A stretch of 64,000 bases of DNA, taken from the NCBI GenBank assembly GCA_030267565.1, contig BRXU01000011.1, positions 734,501-798,500 on the forward strand, given 5' to 3'. Source of the stretch: Pleodorina starrii. Lineage: Eukaryota; Chlorophyta; Chlorophyceae; Chlamydomonadales; Volvocaceae. Positions within the stretch are counted from its first letter, which is position 1. Each line of letters opens with the position of its first letter. Shown in pieces: positions 1-11,118 of this stretch. A model generated the notes under the pieces. It saw only the letters and a list, made by a program, of their open reading frames with translations, made no database searches and had not been told where the DNA came from. A program made the position numbers and the translations under genes.

Positions 1-523
1 GCGGAGGGCCTGCTGTACGGTCTCCTGCAGCTGCAGAAGAAGATTTACCGGTCAAAGACCGCGCAGGTTAGTCGGACGTTCGGATGCTGCCGCCGGGAGC
101 GCCGCTTCGACAAGGCTGCGCCATCTAGGATGAGAGGGGGGATTTCCTCGCTGGCGGTGCACTCGCGTGAACTCTGGGCATTCTGCAGGGGCACAGCCCC
201 AGAGGTATATACACGGTCGAGCGCTTTTCCATGCCATCCCGCTGGGGCAGGTTGGGGTGTCAGTATCTCGTACTTCTGCCAGGTGATGTTCATTAAACCA
301 AGTTCTGCGTGTGCGTGCCCGCCCAAGAGGCGATGCGCGTGCGGCGACTGTCGCGGGCAAATCCCAGTCGGTTCCCACACGCGCATTTTCGTTCCATGCC
401 CATGACTTTGCCCCTTGCCCTCGCCCATGACTGGCCTCCTGCCCTTGCCTCCTGCCCTTGCCCATGACTGGCCTCCTGCCTCTGCTCCTTCCTGCCTCCT
501 CACAGATCTGGTACAAGAAGTAA
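1..523 (+). CDS. 3' end of an unidentified protein-coding gene (partial)
   Basis: Only the last two exons are in the window. The first runs from the edge to 66 and ends CAG before a GTTAGT donor. The second, 506-523, follows a CACAG acceptor and ends with TAA at 521-523. Together they read as a basic, helical-looking C-terminus (AEGLLYGLLQLQKKIYR, then SKTAQIWYKK and stop). I do not recognise the family from 27 residues. The intron (67-505) is TG/CCTG-rich. The 3'UTR probably runs about 800 nt to one of two TGTAA signals (1334 or 1436). The upstream gene body lies outside the window, so the function is open. Confidence 0.6.
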
Positions 524-1831
524 GCGACAGGCGGCAGTTGCCTGTGTGCCGGGGCTTCCCAGGGCTGCACGCTGTGCGGTGGGGAGACGCAGCGAGCGCC
601 TCCATGAGTTGGGAGGGGCTGGAGGGGCCGACGGGGCGAGCTGATGCATTTCCACAGCGCAGCGGAAGGAACTGCGCTCGTTTCCCTTCGGAGCGCTGCG
701 GGCGGCTCTCCGCAGCAGGCGGGCGGTTGATGCGGGAAAGCCTAAATGAAGCTTGACAACAAGGGGGCGTGTGCCTGTGTGCTTGTGTGCGCGTGCGTTG
801 AGGCAGGGGTGGGGTGTTGTGCTTTAGGTGTGGTTCATCTGAGGTCTGGCGAGGAGTGCATGCTCCACGCTTCTTTGCTTTCGGTTTGTGGGTGGCGCTT
901 GACATATGGAGGGGGGACTGTGCGTTGCTGAGCACCCTCTGCTTTGCGTCCAGGAATCCAGCAGCATCGGCCTTAAGCAAAGCAGGGAGCTGACGGGTGG
1001 TAATGAGGTGCCTTGACTGGCTAATATGACTCGCAAAAAAAGCCAAATGCTGGCGTGGAAGCTGTCTCGCTTTCCCGTCGCTGCGTTTGCTGTGTTCCCG
1101 TCGACAGAGGTGTAGGTGGCGGAAGACGCTGACCGCAACCCGCTGCTCGTTGCTAACGCTCTTTACCACGCTGTGCGGCGATGGATTGCGCATTCGCAAG
1201 GGAAATCGGCGACCGTCTCCAGCCGCGGGGCTGCTGTCCCGGTGCTCGGGTGTGGTGCGGAGTGGTGCATTTCCCGCGCAGTCACCAACTCTGTGCGTTT
1301 GTGCCGCTGGAGGAGGTAGTGCCGGGCACGTGGTGTAAATTGCTAGTACCGGTAGACAGTCCGCAAACTATTTGGCAACGGCTGAGCAAAATATGTTGCG
1401 TTGCCGGCCCATCCACCCGCGGCGGCGATCTGGAATGTAAAAGTGCGATTGATGGCATTCGACCGCACGTGTGACACAACTGTCAGCTGGTTCAGTCGTG
1501 ACGTCACCTCCCCATCCGCCAACACCCCTTCCAGAGCACCCACTCGCATCTCCTCGCACGAGTGCCCGCAAGTATAAGTCAGGACCGGCACATATCCACA
1601 GCCATGGTCAAATACCACGCCGCGTCGCAGCAAACGCACTTACCACCGTAGCAATAACGTTGGACAATGCTCCCCTCAGATCAATAACCTGAGCCCCTCG
1701 CAACCCCTCATCCACCCCGTTAAACTCCCCACGTCGGTGGCTCCGTCCCTTGGGTGCCTCCGCCGCCGTGTCCCAACGTACTACAGCGTGACGTCATCCC
1801 CCGTGACGTAAAACCCAGTATCCTGTAAGCT
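524..1831. other. 3' flanks of two convergent genes
   Basis: No coding exon is recognised here. The stretch holds the 3'UTR of the + strand gene ending at 523 and the 3' flank of the - strand TraB gene ending at 1832. The open frames lack splice support and family resemblance. Confidence 0.5.
1334..1338 (+). promoter_or_regulatory. TGTAA polyadenylation signal
   Basis: TGTAA is the usual poly(A) signal of volvocine algae. It lies about 810 nt after the stop codon of the upstream + strand gene. A second TGTAA at 1436-1440 is an alternative. Confidence 0.4.
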
Positions 1832-4800
1832 TCACTGCGCATCCGCCAGCAACGGGCTCACGTCCCCGTCGCGCAGCGCCGCGGGCCAGTAGCGCACCAT
1901 GCCGCGCACGTGAGCGCTGCCCACCACGCCCACCACCGCCCGCACACCTTGCAGCCCTTGCAGCGCGCCGTCACCCAGGCCCGCCGGCGCGGAGCGGGCC
2001 GGCCCTCCCTCGGGCACAGCGTACCGCCACACGGTCTTGCCGTCCACCTCGTCCAGTACGTAGGCGGGAGCCACACCGGGCTTGCCTGCGCGGGGGGCGG
2101 CGGTCGGTCGGTCGGTCGGTTGGCGAGACGTGAGGGGGGCTTAGGGGGTTGACGGGTGCACTGCGTCACTGATACAAGGGGCGGCGAGGGGCGGGCTGCA
2201 AGTGGCATGCGCGGCGGGGATGCGGGTGGTCAGGAGGACGAACGTGCTTCTGATGAAACCGGTCGGTAGTGCCGCCTTGTGTGAGCTTTGCACGAGTGTG
2301 TGCGTCAGCGGCCTCAGGATGCTTGAAGTGCCGGGACAAGCAACTTGTGGATTCGAGGCGACGAGGAAGCCTGGACGCAACACCGTAACCTCCCTTCCCC
2401 GTGCGAGGGGTTAGCTCCCTTCAGATACGGCAGAGGCGGCAGCGCTGCCACGGTTCAGTGAGGGCGCGCCACATTGGCCACAGCTGCCCGGCCCCCGCTG
2501 CTGCGGGTTCCAGCACGCAGCCACCCATCCGCCTGGCCTCCACCGCACCTGTGGCCGCCGCCGCAATGGCCTTGGCCATGAACTCGTCCCGCTCCGGAAT
2601 GAGGGCGGGGAAGGCCCCCGGCCAGTCCAGCAGCGCGTCCTCTCCGAACAGCTTGAGTGGCCTGGTGGCCAGGTGAGGAAGGGAGAGAGTTGGGGTTGGG
2701 GTAACAGCGGCAACAGAAGGCGGACCGGACAGGACGGGACTGGACTGGACTGGGTGGCCGGAGCGGAGCACACGTGCCCCGGAGGGTCTCGCGTGTGTCG
2801 GATTTGTTCCCCCTTTTGTGAGCAGCCCCCTTTTTCGCAGCCCCAAGGCGCCCAGCCCAGCCCAGCCCAGCCCCAAGAAGGGAGGCAGGCAGGCACCCAC
2901 TTGGACATGTCGCCCTGGTCGATCGGCTCCTTGACCGCCACCGCGTCCTCAATCTGATCCGCACTCATGTCTGAAAGGAGGCGGGGAAAGGTGGGCAAAG
3001 TTAAGAGCAGTTCGCGTTGGCAAGCTGGTCAGACAGACAGACAAATGTCATGTGGGCACTGCCAGGGAAATCTGCCGCAACGAATCTGCATCGCGTGCGC
3101 ACACGCCTGGTCCAGAGCCCGAGTTCGAAGCGTATGCGGAGCACGAAGCTAACCGTGCCTACTGACACGTGGGCAAGGGCACACACGCACACGTACCTGC
3201 GAACCGTGACACCTCGATGAAAGGGCCCACCACGGGCGCCACCACCGCCACCGCCGCCGCCAGCCCCGCGGCCAGCACGCCCCCGTCTGCCTGGTCGGGC
3301 AGCAGACTGCTGCCCAGTGTCACGACCAGCGAGCCAACAGCCAGCGCCGCGGCGCCGCCCAGCCGCAGACCTGCACGAGGGGAGCAAGGGGAGCAAGGGC
3401 AGGGCAGAGCGGCGTGGGATGACTGGTAATGCACCGCACATGGCGCTCCTGTAGCCGCCCCTTTGCCCCCTCCTGCGACGCCCCGGTCGACCATGCCGCT
3501 CAACACCCACCCACCCACCCACCCACCCATCCAGCCACCCACCGGTGTCTGCTGCCAGTCCAGCGCCCATGCGGTGTTGAGTCACATTGGCGGGGCGGTC
3601 CGCAAGCAACACAGTGCCGCAGCCCACAGCAGTGGCAGCCTGGGGGCGGCGGCGGGGGCGGGAAGTGAAGAGGGAAACAGAGCTACAAATGAGAAGCGAG
3701 CTGAACACTGGGGGGGGGGGTGGGAAGGGAGGCAGGGAAGGCTCATCGCAAAGCGCCCGCAAGCTGGGCCGGCGGAGGGCTTGCGGCGGCCTGTGTCGGC
3801 AACGATGGCAGCAAGGCCTTTGAAGGTTCAGCCGGCCGGCCGGCCGGCAGGGCTTATGGGCAATGGTGCAGCACGGCGGGCTTATGCCATGTTCAGAGAA
3901 AGGAATGGATCGTAGCCCTCCTCACCTCCAACGCCGCGCGCCATGCCGCCCCCGGCTCCAGCCCCATGGTCCGGCCCGCCTTTGACTGGACAAGCGCATA
4001 GGTGGTGGCCATCAGCCCCGCCAGCGTGTCCTGGGGGGCGGTGGGGGGCGGGAGCAGAGCAATCGAACAGGTGAACAGTGGAACCGTGTAACAGTGTACT
4101 GGTAATACAGTAGAACAGGTGGGGGGGCAAAGGAGAAGACCAGGCGGCGTGAGCCGAAGTGTGAAAGAGAGGCCTGTCTGGATGTGTGCAGATTACACGG
4201 CTACAAGGTACAAAGGTACAGGCGAGGAAACAACACGAAGGGAAGGCCATGGAACATTTGCGTAAGATGGACGGGAAGGGGCCAAAGGCAGTCCTGTCCT
4301 GCCTTACTCCCACCCACGCCCCCATTCCACACACCTGCACCGGTCGCCGAGGCGGCTCATCCTCCTTGGGCGCCGCCAGCTCCTCTGCTGCCCAGGGGCG
4401 CAGGGAGGCCCTGCGGGTGGGTGACCGGGCGACCCACGGGTCATGGGTGCAGGCAGGGCGTCATCGTGTGGACAGGCGTTACGGCGGGCCCACGCGGGGT
4501 AAAGGCTTGCGACGAATGCACAGGAGGGAAACCTGCGCCAGTTTGCGGTGCGAGGGTTGCGCCAGACTGGCGCATGCCTGGCCTGCGTACCGCTTCCATA
4601 CTGCCACACGTCTCACCTGACGCGCGGCTGTGGGAGGCCGCTGGCGCTGGAGGGGGCCGAGGTGGAGGCGCCGCCCTCCGCGCCGCCCTCAGCCGCTGCC
4701 ACCGCCGCTGCCTCTGCCCCAAGCTGCGCCGCCTTCATCTGGTCAATGGTTTCTTGGGGCAGGAACATCTTCTTGCTGACCTGCGCGCGCGGACCCGGGG

Positions 4801-7800
4801 CCAGGGCCGGGCACGGGCCGGTGTGTCAAGCGGAGGGTTACGCGACGTTATGAAATGAAGAGGACGGCAGTTGACGCAACGCCGCCGGAGCAGACAGAGA
4901 GGGGGCGATCAGAAGGTGGCGGAGGATCTGGAGGCGAATGGCGGCAGGGGAAGGGGGGAAACGGAGGGCGACGAAGCGCAGCAGGGTTTACCCTCAGCAA
5001 TGCCCCCGGTGGTCGTCTCCTCTCTTCATACGGCCCTATCCACCTTCCAACACACTCCTGTGGTGGCCGCTGGCAGCAACACGATCCTTCCACGACGCAA
5101 AACGACGCACCCGCATACCGTATCCGCGCCACATACGGTACCTGGAACAAGCCGCGCTGCGGTCGGAAGGGCTCGATGCCGAAACCCTCCCCGTTTCCTG
5201 CCGAGCTCTCCAGGCCTGCATGCGGAGCGCCGCCGCCCGCGAGGGCAGTTCCGGGCTCGTCGGATTCGTCAAGACTCTTTAAAGAGGCCGTGCACGGACT
5301 CGTGGGTCATCGGATGATCGCACCACTCCCCAGCCCCAACAAAGCATTGAGACGCCGCCCTCCGCGCCGCGCCCGAACCGGCGCTGGTGCCATCAGAATG
5401 GAACGTGCAGCAAGGATGTGTGTAGTTGACGGGTGATCAAGCAAAGGAGCTGCGGGCGGCCCTGCGCGGGGATGGCACGTGCGGGTACGGGCGGCACCTA
5501 CCGGACATGTACGGCGGGTCGGTTGGCTTGACTGCCTTGACGATCATCTCCACACGGCCCGTGTCCACACCGCTGAAGGAAACGGTCACCTGCGGGGAAG
5601 GAATGGGGGTTATCCACGTACAGGCCGGAGCCCGTAAACGGTCAAGGTGGGGGAGGATTGGGGGAGGATTGGGGAGTCTTTGGTTGGGGAGGGTGACGGA
5701 ACCCGTCTGGTCGAGGAGGCGGTGCAAGGTTAAGACACCCTCCAAGTTGTTACATTGGCAGGCAGGCAGGCTGGAGGAGCACATACGGTAGACGCAAAAG
5801 CCGAACGAGGTGGGACCAAGGAGTGATGACGCCATGAACAGCTAGCGCATGGACAACACGAGGCAAGGGAGGCAGCTGATGGCCAGCCTCAGCCGCAGCC
5901 CCAGCCCCGGTGCCCCACCTTGTGCCCCGCCATCAGCTCCACCACTCGCTTCCGGGTTCGCAGCAGCGTCTGCAGCCCGCCGGCGCCCGTCCGGCCCTCA
6001 TCCGCGGCCTGCGTGTAAGGAGGGAGGGATGGACGCAGGTGGGGAGCGGTGGTGGCAGGAGGCGGAGCCAACACTGAGCAGCGCCAGCGCCCAGCACCAC
6101 CACAGGGGAGTAGGACAGGGCATTTCACACCACACCCCAACACCCCAACCTCCGGTCGCCGTAGCATAGACCGGAAGTTACTTCGAGAGGGGAGCGGTGC
6201 ATTGCCGCTTCCCTACTGCACAAAAGTTTCAAAACGCGAAACGAGGCACCTGGTGTGTGTGTGTGGCTGAGTCTGTGTGTGTGGTGGCGACCCACCTGTA
6301 GGCAGATGGCGCTGAGGGCGGCCTGGTCGACTGGGACTGCCTGCAAGAACAACACGGCACGGCATCGCGGCGAGCGACGTCAATATCTCGTCACCTCCTG
6401 GCAATACGGATCGGCAATACGCCCCGCCCCGCCCCGCCCCGCACACCTTGAGGCTGCTGTCCACTCGCACGCTGATGGACGTGACGGCCGGCAGGCTCCG
6501 CGGCTGCACCTTGAACCGGATGCAGCCCAGCGGGGGAACCAGCGACAGCGAGCAGCCGCCGTCAGCGCCGCTACCGCTGCCGCCGCCGCCGGAGCGCTGC
6601 GAGGACGGCCGCACGAGGAACTCCGCCGCCTCGTCGCGACCGGCGTTGCTGGCGCCGGGGCGGGCGCTGGCAAAGAGACCTGCGGATCCACGGATCGCGG
6701 GCGAGTGTGTGTGTTGTGTCGACCGTGTGCTGCCGGCCCCCCAACCCATCAATGGCGAAGCCCCCAACCAATGGCGAACCCCCCAACCAAGCCATGGCAT
6801 GGTATCCCGGCGCTGAGGATCATCCAGCGCTGTCTCCTGCCAATGCTGGGTGAACCTGAGTGCACGACCGCGCAGGCCGCAACCGCGCCGTGGCTGAGAG
6901 TTGCGCTTACGCCCATGCCAAGGCTGAACCTGTTTCCGGACAAGCGAAAAGCCACCCTAAACGCTGCTGTCCGGCACGTGTCCGGCAGCTTCCGCCTCCA
7001 CGCGCCGCCCTTGCACACAGGCATCCATCCATCCATCCATGCATAGCGGCCCACGCGGCCCCACCCGCCCACCCACCCACCCGTGCTGAGCAGCCGCACC
7101 ACGTCCCCCTCAATGTCCTGCTGTGTCACCGGGCGGCCTGGCCGGCATGCCAGAAGATCCAGGAGCGTTTCCTGGCTGGGCCAGGCGCCCCCGTCGTCCT
7201 CCGGAAGGCCCTCGATCGCAATCTAGGCGGGCGGGCCGGCGGGGGGGGAAGGGGTTGAGGGGACGGCCAGCGTGGGCCAGCGTGGGTTCCGGGGGGCTGC
7301 GGGCACAGGTGCAGAGTGCAGCGACGGCAGGCAGCAGCCACTGCACTGGCAAGGGCGGCCTAGGCACTGGCGGATCGTTTGGGCGGAGCGGAGCTCGTGT
7401 CCGCCAGCCGAGGGACGAGGTGGGAGGGACGAGGTGGGAGGAACGAAGTGGGAGGGACGAGGTGGGAGAATACAGAGGCGTCCTCTGTCCACCCCCACCC
7501 CCACCACCAGCAGCAGCAGCAGCAGCAGCACGAGAATACGTGGCACGATGGATCCACACGGTGCGTGCGCATGTCACGATCGGCAGTACTACTGCGCCGC
7601 GGCACCCGGCACGAGGACGGTGTTTGCACGGCGGGCTGTTGGCACGCTGCGTTCCCACCCCTCTCTGGACGATGCCCGGCAGCGCCCCGTGGATCACCGC
7701 CCAGTGGCGGCAGCCCCACCCATAGGGGCCTGAACGCCCGATTCGCACGCACGAGACACGACCCAAATTCGTACTTTGCGGCTGTGCCATATCTTTGGCG

Positions 7801-8525
7801 GCTTGGCTGCGTCCTCCGGGTCCACCAGCAGCCCCGAGCGCTCCTTACAGAGCTCCACCGCCACCACATCGGGCTTGACCAGCTGGATGAGCTCGCCAAC
7901 CTGTGCGAAGAAAAGAGCGAAGGAGGTTTACAGAGGGAAGGAGGTTTACAGAGCAGGGAGAGGAGAGAGGACCCAGATCGCGGCCGATCGAGGTGTCTCG
8001 CAACGGGTCTGGTGCGGAATGAGGCGCCGCTCATTGTTGCCTCCCACGTCGTTTCGGTGTGCGACGGGGAGTGAACCACGGGACAGCTTGCGGTTATACC
8101 ACCTGATATCTATCAGAGCAAAATTGATAATGACGTTATTTGGTCTGAGCAGACGAAGAGATCCCTGCGGTGCCGTCGCACCTGCTCGACGCTGCGTTGC
8201 GAGACGTGCGACATGGCCAGCAGGTATACTCTGGTAGTGCCGCCCGGCGCGGTCGGGTTCGGGGCCTCAAGGACCGCTACATTGTTGCGCAGGGATGGCG
8301 GCAACACCACGCTCACGGGCTCCGCAGCCTGCCATGTGGATACGTAAGTATACATCAGAATTGCCGGACGGAAGGCCGATGTAGATCCAAACATACCTTT
8401 GCAGACTTGTCAAGGACTGCAGAGGCCCTGCAGGAAAGGACGCTGTGTCGCGTCCTCGGCGGAGCACCCGAACGGAAACAGCCACGACCGGCCTTCGGCC
8501 CGGAACAAGCGAATCCAGATTGCAT
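1832..8525 (-). CDS. TraB family protein, probably plastid-targeted
   Basis: Seventeen exons on the minus strand, about 700 aa: 8525-8397, 8328-8182, 7900-7775, 7222-7081, 6679-6447, 6340-6296, 6008-5919, 5589-5502, 5215-5142, 4780-4617, 4387-4335, 4030-3926, 3639-3543, 3370-3197, 2970-2901, 2661-2549, 2085-1832. The family motifs are in order: RVYLLAMSHVSQRS (exon 2), KPDVVAVELCKERSG (exon 3), GLEPGAAWRAALE (exon 12), VLLADRPANVT (exon 13), ERDEFMAKAI (exon 16) and VVGVVGSAHVRGM (exon 17). Two hydrophobic segments in exon 14 (LAVGSLVVTLG and VAVVAPVVG) could be membrane helices. The first exon (MQSGFACSGPKAGRGC) is Ser/Arg-rich and free of acidic residues, like an algal plastid transit peptide. 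TraB proteins of eukaryotes are organelle-membrane proteins of poorly defined biochemistry. All exon phases agree except the 4617/4387 join, which is off by one nucleotide; a GTCAGG donor with a later AG, or a missed micro-exon, would fix it. An alternative in-frame ATG lies 30 nt upstream. Confidence 0.88.
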
Positions 8526-8979
8526 AGTGTGACTAATATTTAATCCTGAACACAAAACGGCTGCGAAATCTAGCGATCGTCACAGTTTTCAGGGAGATAC
8601 AAAATCCATACGATAGTGATTCGCTGCAATTATTTTGCAAAGTTATCCACTTTAAGTGTTTGCCATGTGCCTATGGGTATATCCTGCTTCAATTATGCAT
8701 TCAGGTAGGGGAAAGGCGAGAAAATTTCACCCGACGTCGTACAAAGTTGACCCCGGCGAGTACGGCATGTTTTTCTCTAGGGGCCGAACCATCCCCGAAC
8801 AAAATGGGTTGCCGAGCCCCGACAGTTACAACAACACCGGCATTACCAGCAAAGGCGGCACCGACACCCGCACACCTACAACACTCAGAGCGGAGAGCTG
8901 GGCCACTCGGGCTTCCCCGCTCTGCCTGCACTGAAGCTGCAGGCTAACCACCCACTCAGCTGGCCCCCGCTGGTTCCTC
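8526..8979. other. 5' flank of the TraB gene
   Basis: No coding exon is seen. This is the presumed promoter and 5'UTR of the leftward TraB gene. It is less GC-rich than the neighbouring exons. No TATA box or other element can be assigned with confidence. Confidence 0.4.
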
Positions 8980-9512
8980 CAGGTCAGGCCAGGTCAGGTC
9001 AGAGATGAGGTGAGGTGAGGCTAGGTGAGGTCAGGTCACAGGTCCCACTGGTCCCGTGGGCCCATGGGTCCCGTCTCCAGTGGGCCCCACGGGTCCTATG
9101 GATCTCATGGGGTTCCATGGGCCCCAAGGGTCACGGGCGCCATGGGTCCGACTGGTTCATGGGTCCCAAATGTCCCATGGGTCAAATGGATCCAAAATGT
9201 CGCATGGGATCCAACGGGCCCCATGGGTCTCACGGTCCCTTGGAGTCCCATGGATCCTATAGGTGCCATTGATGACATGGGGTACCCCGGGTCCCAGTCG
9301 CCCACGGGCCCCACTCTCCCACAGGTTCCATGGGCCCCACAGGTCCCTGCGGCTCCCACGGGTCCCATGCGCCCCGTGGGTCCATTGATCCCATGATTTC
9401 ATGGATCCCAACGGTCCCAATGATCCCATGGGTCCCTTGGGTTCTATGGGTCCCACGGGCCCCATGGGCTGCCATGGGTCCCACAAGTCCCTTGGGTCCC
9501 AAGGGTCTTGGG
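8980..9512. repeat. Degenerate GGGTCCCAT/GGGCCCCAT minisatellite
   Basis: AGGTCA/AGGTGA short repeats (8980-9038) pass into about 470 bp built from variants of a 9-bp unit, GGGTCCCAT, with the palindromic core CCCATGGG recurring throughout. Because the unit is a multiple of three it stays open in several frames on both strands, giving collagen-like Gly-Pro-rich translations. No splice sites or start context support it as a gene. Confidence 0.85.
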
Positions 9513-10610
9513 GAACTGCCGCTAGTCGCATGAACACGCACGGCTCTGTTACAGGTGCTGTGGATGTCCCCGATTACTTAGGAATTCCATGCCTATGCCT
9601 GTTCAGACTACGGCCAGAGAACACGGTGAAAATTTCCCAGATTCTCTGACCTCAAAATGCACACGCACCATGCACGGCTGCAAACGTTGGTCTCGTCAGC
9701 TGCGTTGTACGGCGTACGATGCGATATCAAAGCATAAAGCATTTTCACGGCGTTTCTGCGTCTTGATGCGGGCGCGAGGATCCCACCCACAGTCCCCGGT
9801 CCAGGCGCCTTTGCCAGCGGAGCTTTGCGGGCTTTCCTTGCAAGCAAGCAAGCAAACACGTGCAAGTCCGCCGCGATGCCCAAAGCAACGCAGCAGCAGC
9901 AGCGCGTGCAAACGCTCAATTGCCGTGCAAGCGCACAAGTGTTCAGTCGGGCGAGGCTGGCCGAGCGAAATGCGGCCGAAAGGCCGGGGCCCGTACCACC
10001 ACCCTGGCCAAAGCCCCGGCAAAAAACCGCCGCATCTCTCCTTTTCTGTGCATATGAGAGAGAACCGCGCCTTCACCCTCGCCATCCGTCGCCTGTTTCG
10101 TGCGCATGGGCGACCGTGAACCCGCCGGTCCCCGCCGCTCCACACCGTGCTGTGAGAGCCCTCCTGCCTGTGCGGCCGTGCCCCCCGCCGAAAAACCCTC
10201 CGCCCACTGCGTCGCCCCGCGATGCCATGCAGCTCTCCGCCCGTGCAACGCGGAAGTGGGGCCACCCACTCAAATACGGCTGCGCAACCCACTTCACGTC
10301 ATGCCATTGAGCTTGCGCACTTTAGCTGCTGATCCACGAACTGGGATGAGAGTGTTGCGCCTCCTTTCGGGTCCGGTCCGGGCTACAGCCAGAGGCGGCC
10401 CGCTGGAGGCCCCAAACCCCAGAAGCCACCACACTGCCACCACACCATACATCCCTGTATTCGACTAGCAACGCGAAGATCGGGGGAAAGCCAAACTGGC
10501 GCGATCAGTGCCCAGCTTGTCTCTAGGCGAAAAATCACCCACCGGTGCGCGCACTTCCACTAATCCTACCACTACCAGCGCAGCCCCGCGCCACACACAA
10601 ACACATTCAC
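9513..10610. other. Intergenic stretch, no gene seen
   Basis: Open frames on both strands (for example minus strand 9696-10292) have no recognisable motif, no consistent splice signals and no neighbouring exon in phase. I see no gene here. Confidence 0.4.
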
Positions 10611-10615
10611 TTACA
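10611..10615 (-). promoter_or_regulatory. TGTAA polyadenylation signal of the PHD-finger gene
   Basis: TTACA on the plus strand reads TGTAA on the minus strand, about 500 nt beyond the stop codon at 11119. That is a normal 3'UTR length for this lineage. Confidence 0.6.
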
Positions 10616-11118
10616 CAGTCACGTCGTCGCCGGTGCGCGCACGCACGCTTCCCCCGGCCGAATGCCGGTACACGTCCCTCGCGGGCCCCCCGGGGGGCCT
10701 TTCTGCACCCTTCTGCTAACCTTCACCTGCGCGCCCCCTCCCCCCTTGCCAAAAACAACCTTGACGAGACACCGCGCCGAACCACCGCCGATTCGGCGGG
10801 TCGACCCAACCCGGTACAATCGGTTGCGGTTGCCTGCCTGCCGGCCGGCCCGCTGCGTTGCGTTGGGTCCTCGGGATGTGCTGCGCGGTTGCTCCCCCGA
10901 ATCCCCGACCACCAAAGCCGGCTCTGCCACAGCTTCAAACCCCACGCTGCATCAACCCCCCCCCCCTCACGCTGCATCAACTCGAACGACTGCAAGTACA
11001 GCCCGCGCTCCAGCGCCAAGCCCGAACCCCCAGCATGTGGCGGCCGCGGGTTGTCGCCCCCTCCCGGCCCATATCCAGCCTTCGGCGTGCGGTCGCTCCG
11101 CGCGTGCCGACCCACGGG

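Noticed and set aside
9025..9541. Collagen-like Gly-Pro-rich open frames on both strands
   Set aside because: A by-product of the 9-bp GGGTCCCAT repeat; equally open in several frames on both strands.
9696..10292. 198-codon minus-strand frame between the TraB and PHD genes
   Set aside because: No family resemblance, and it overlaps several other frames of similar length, as expected in GC-rich non-coding DNA.
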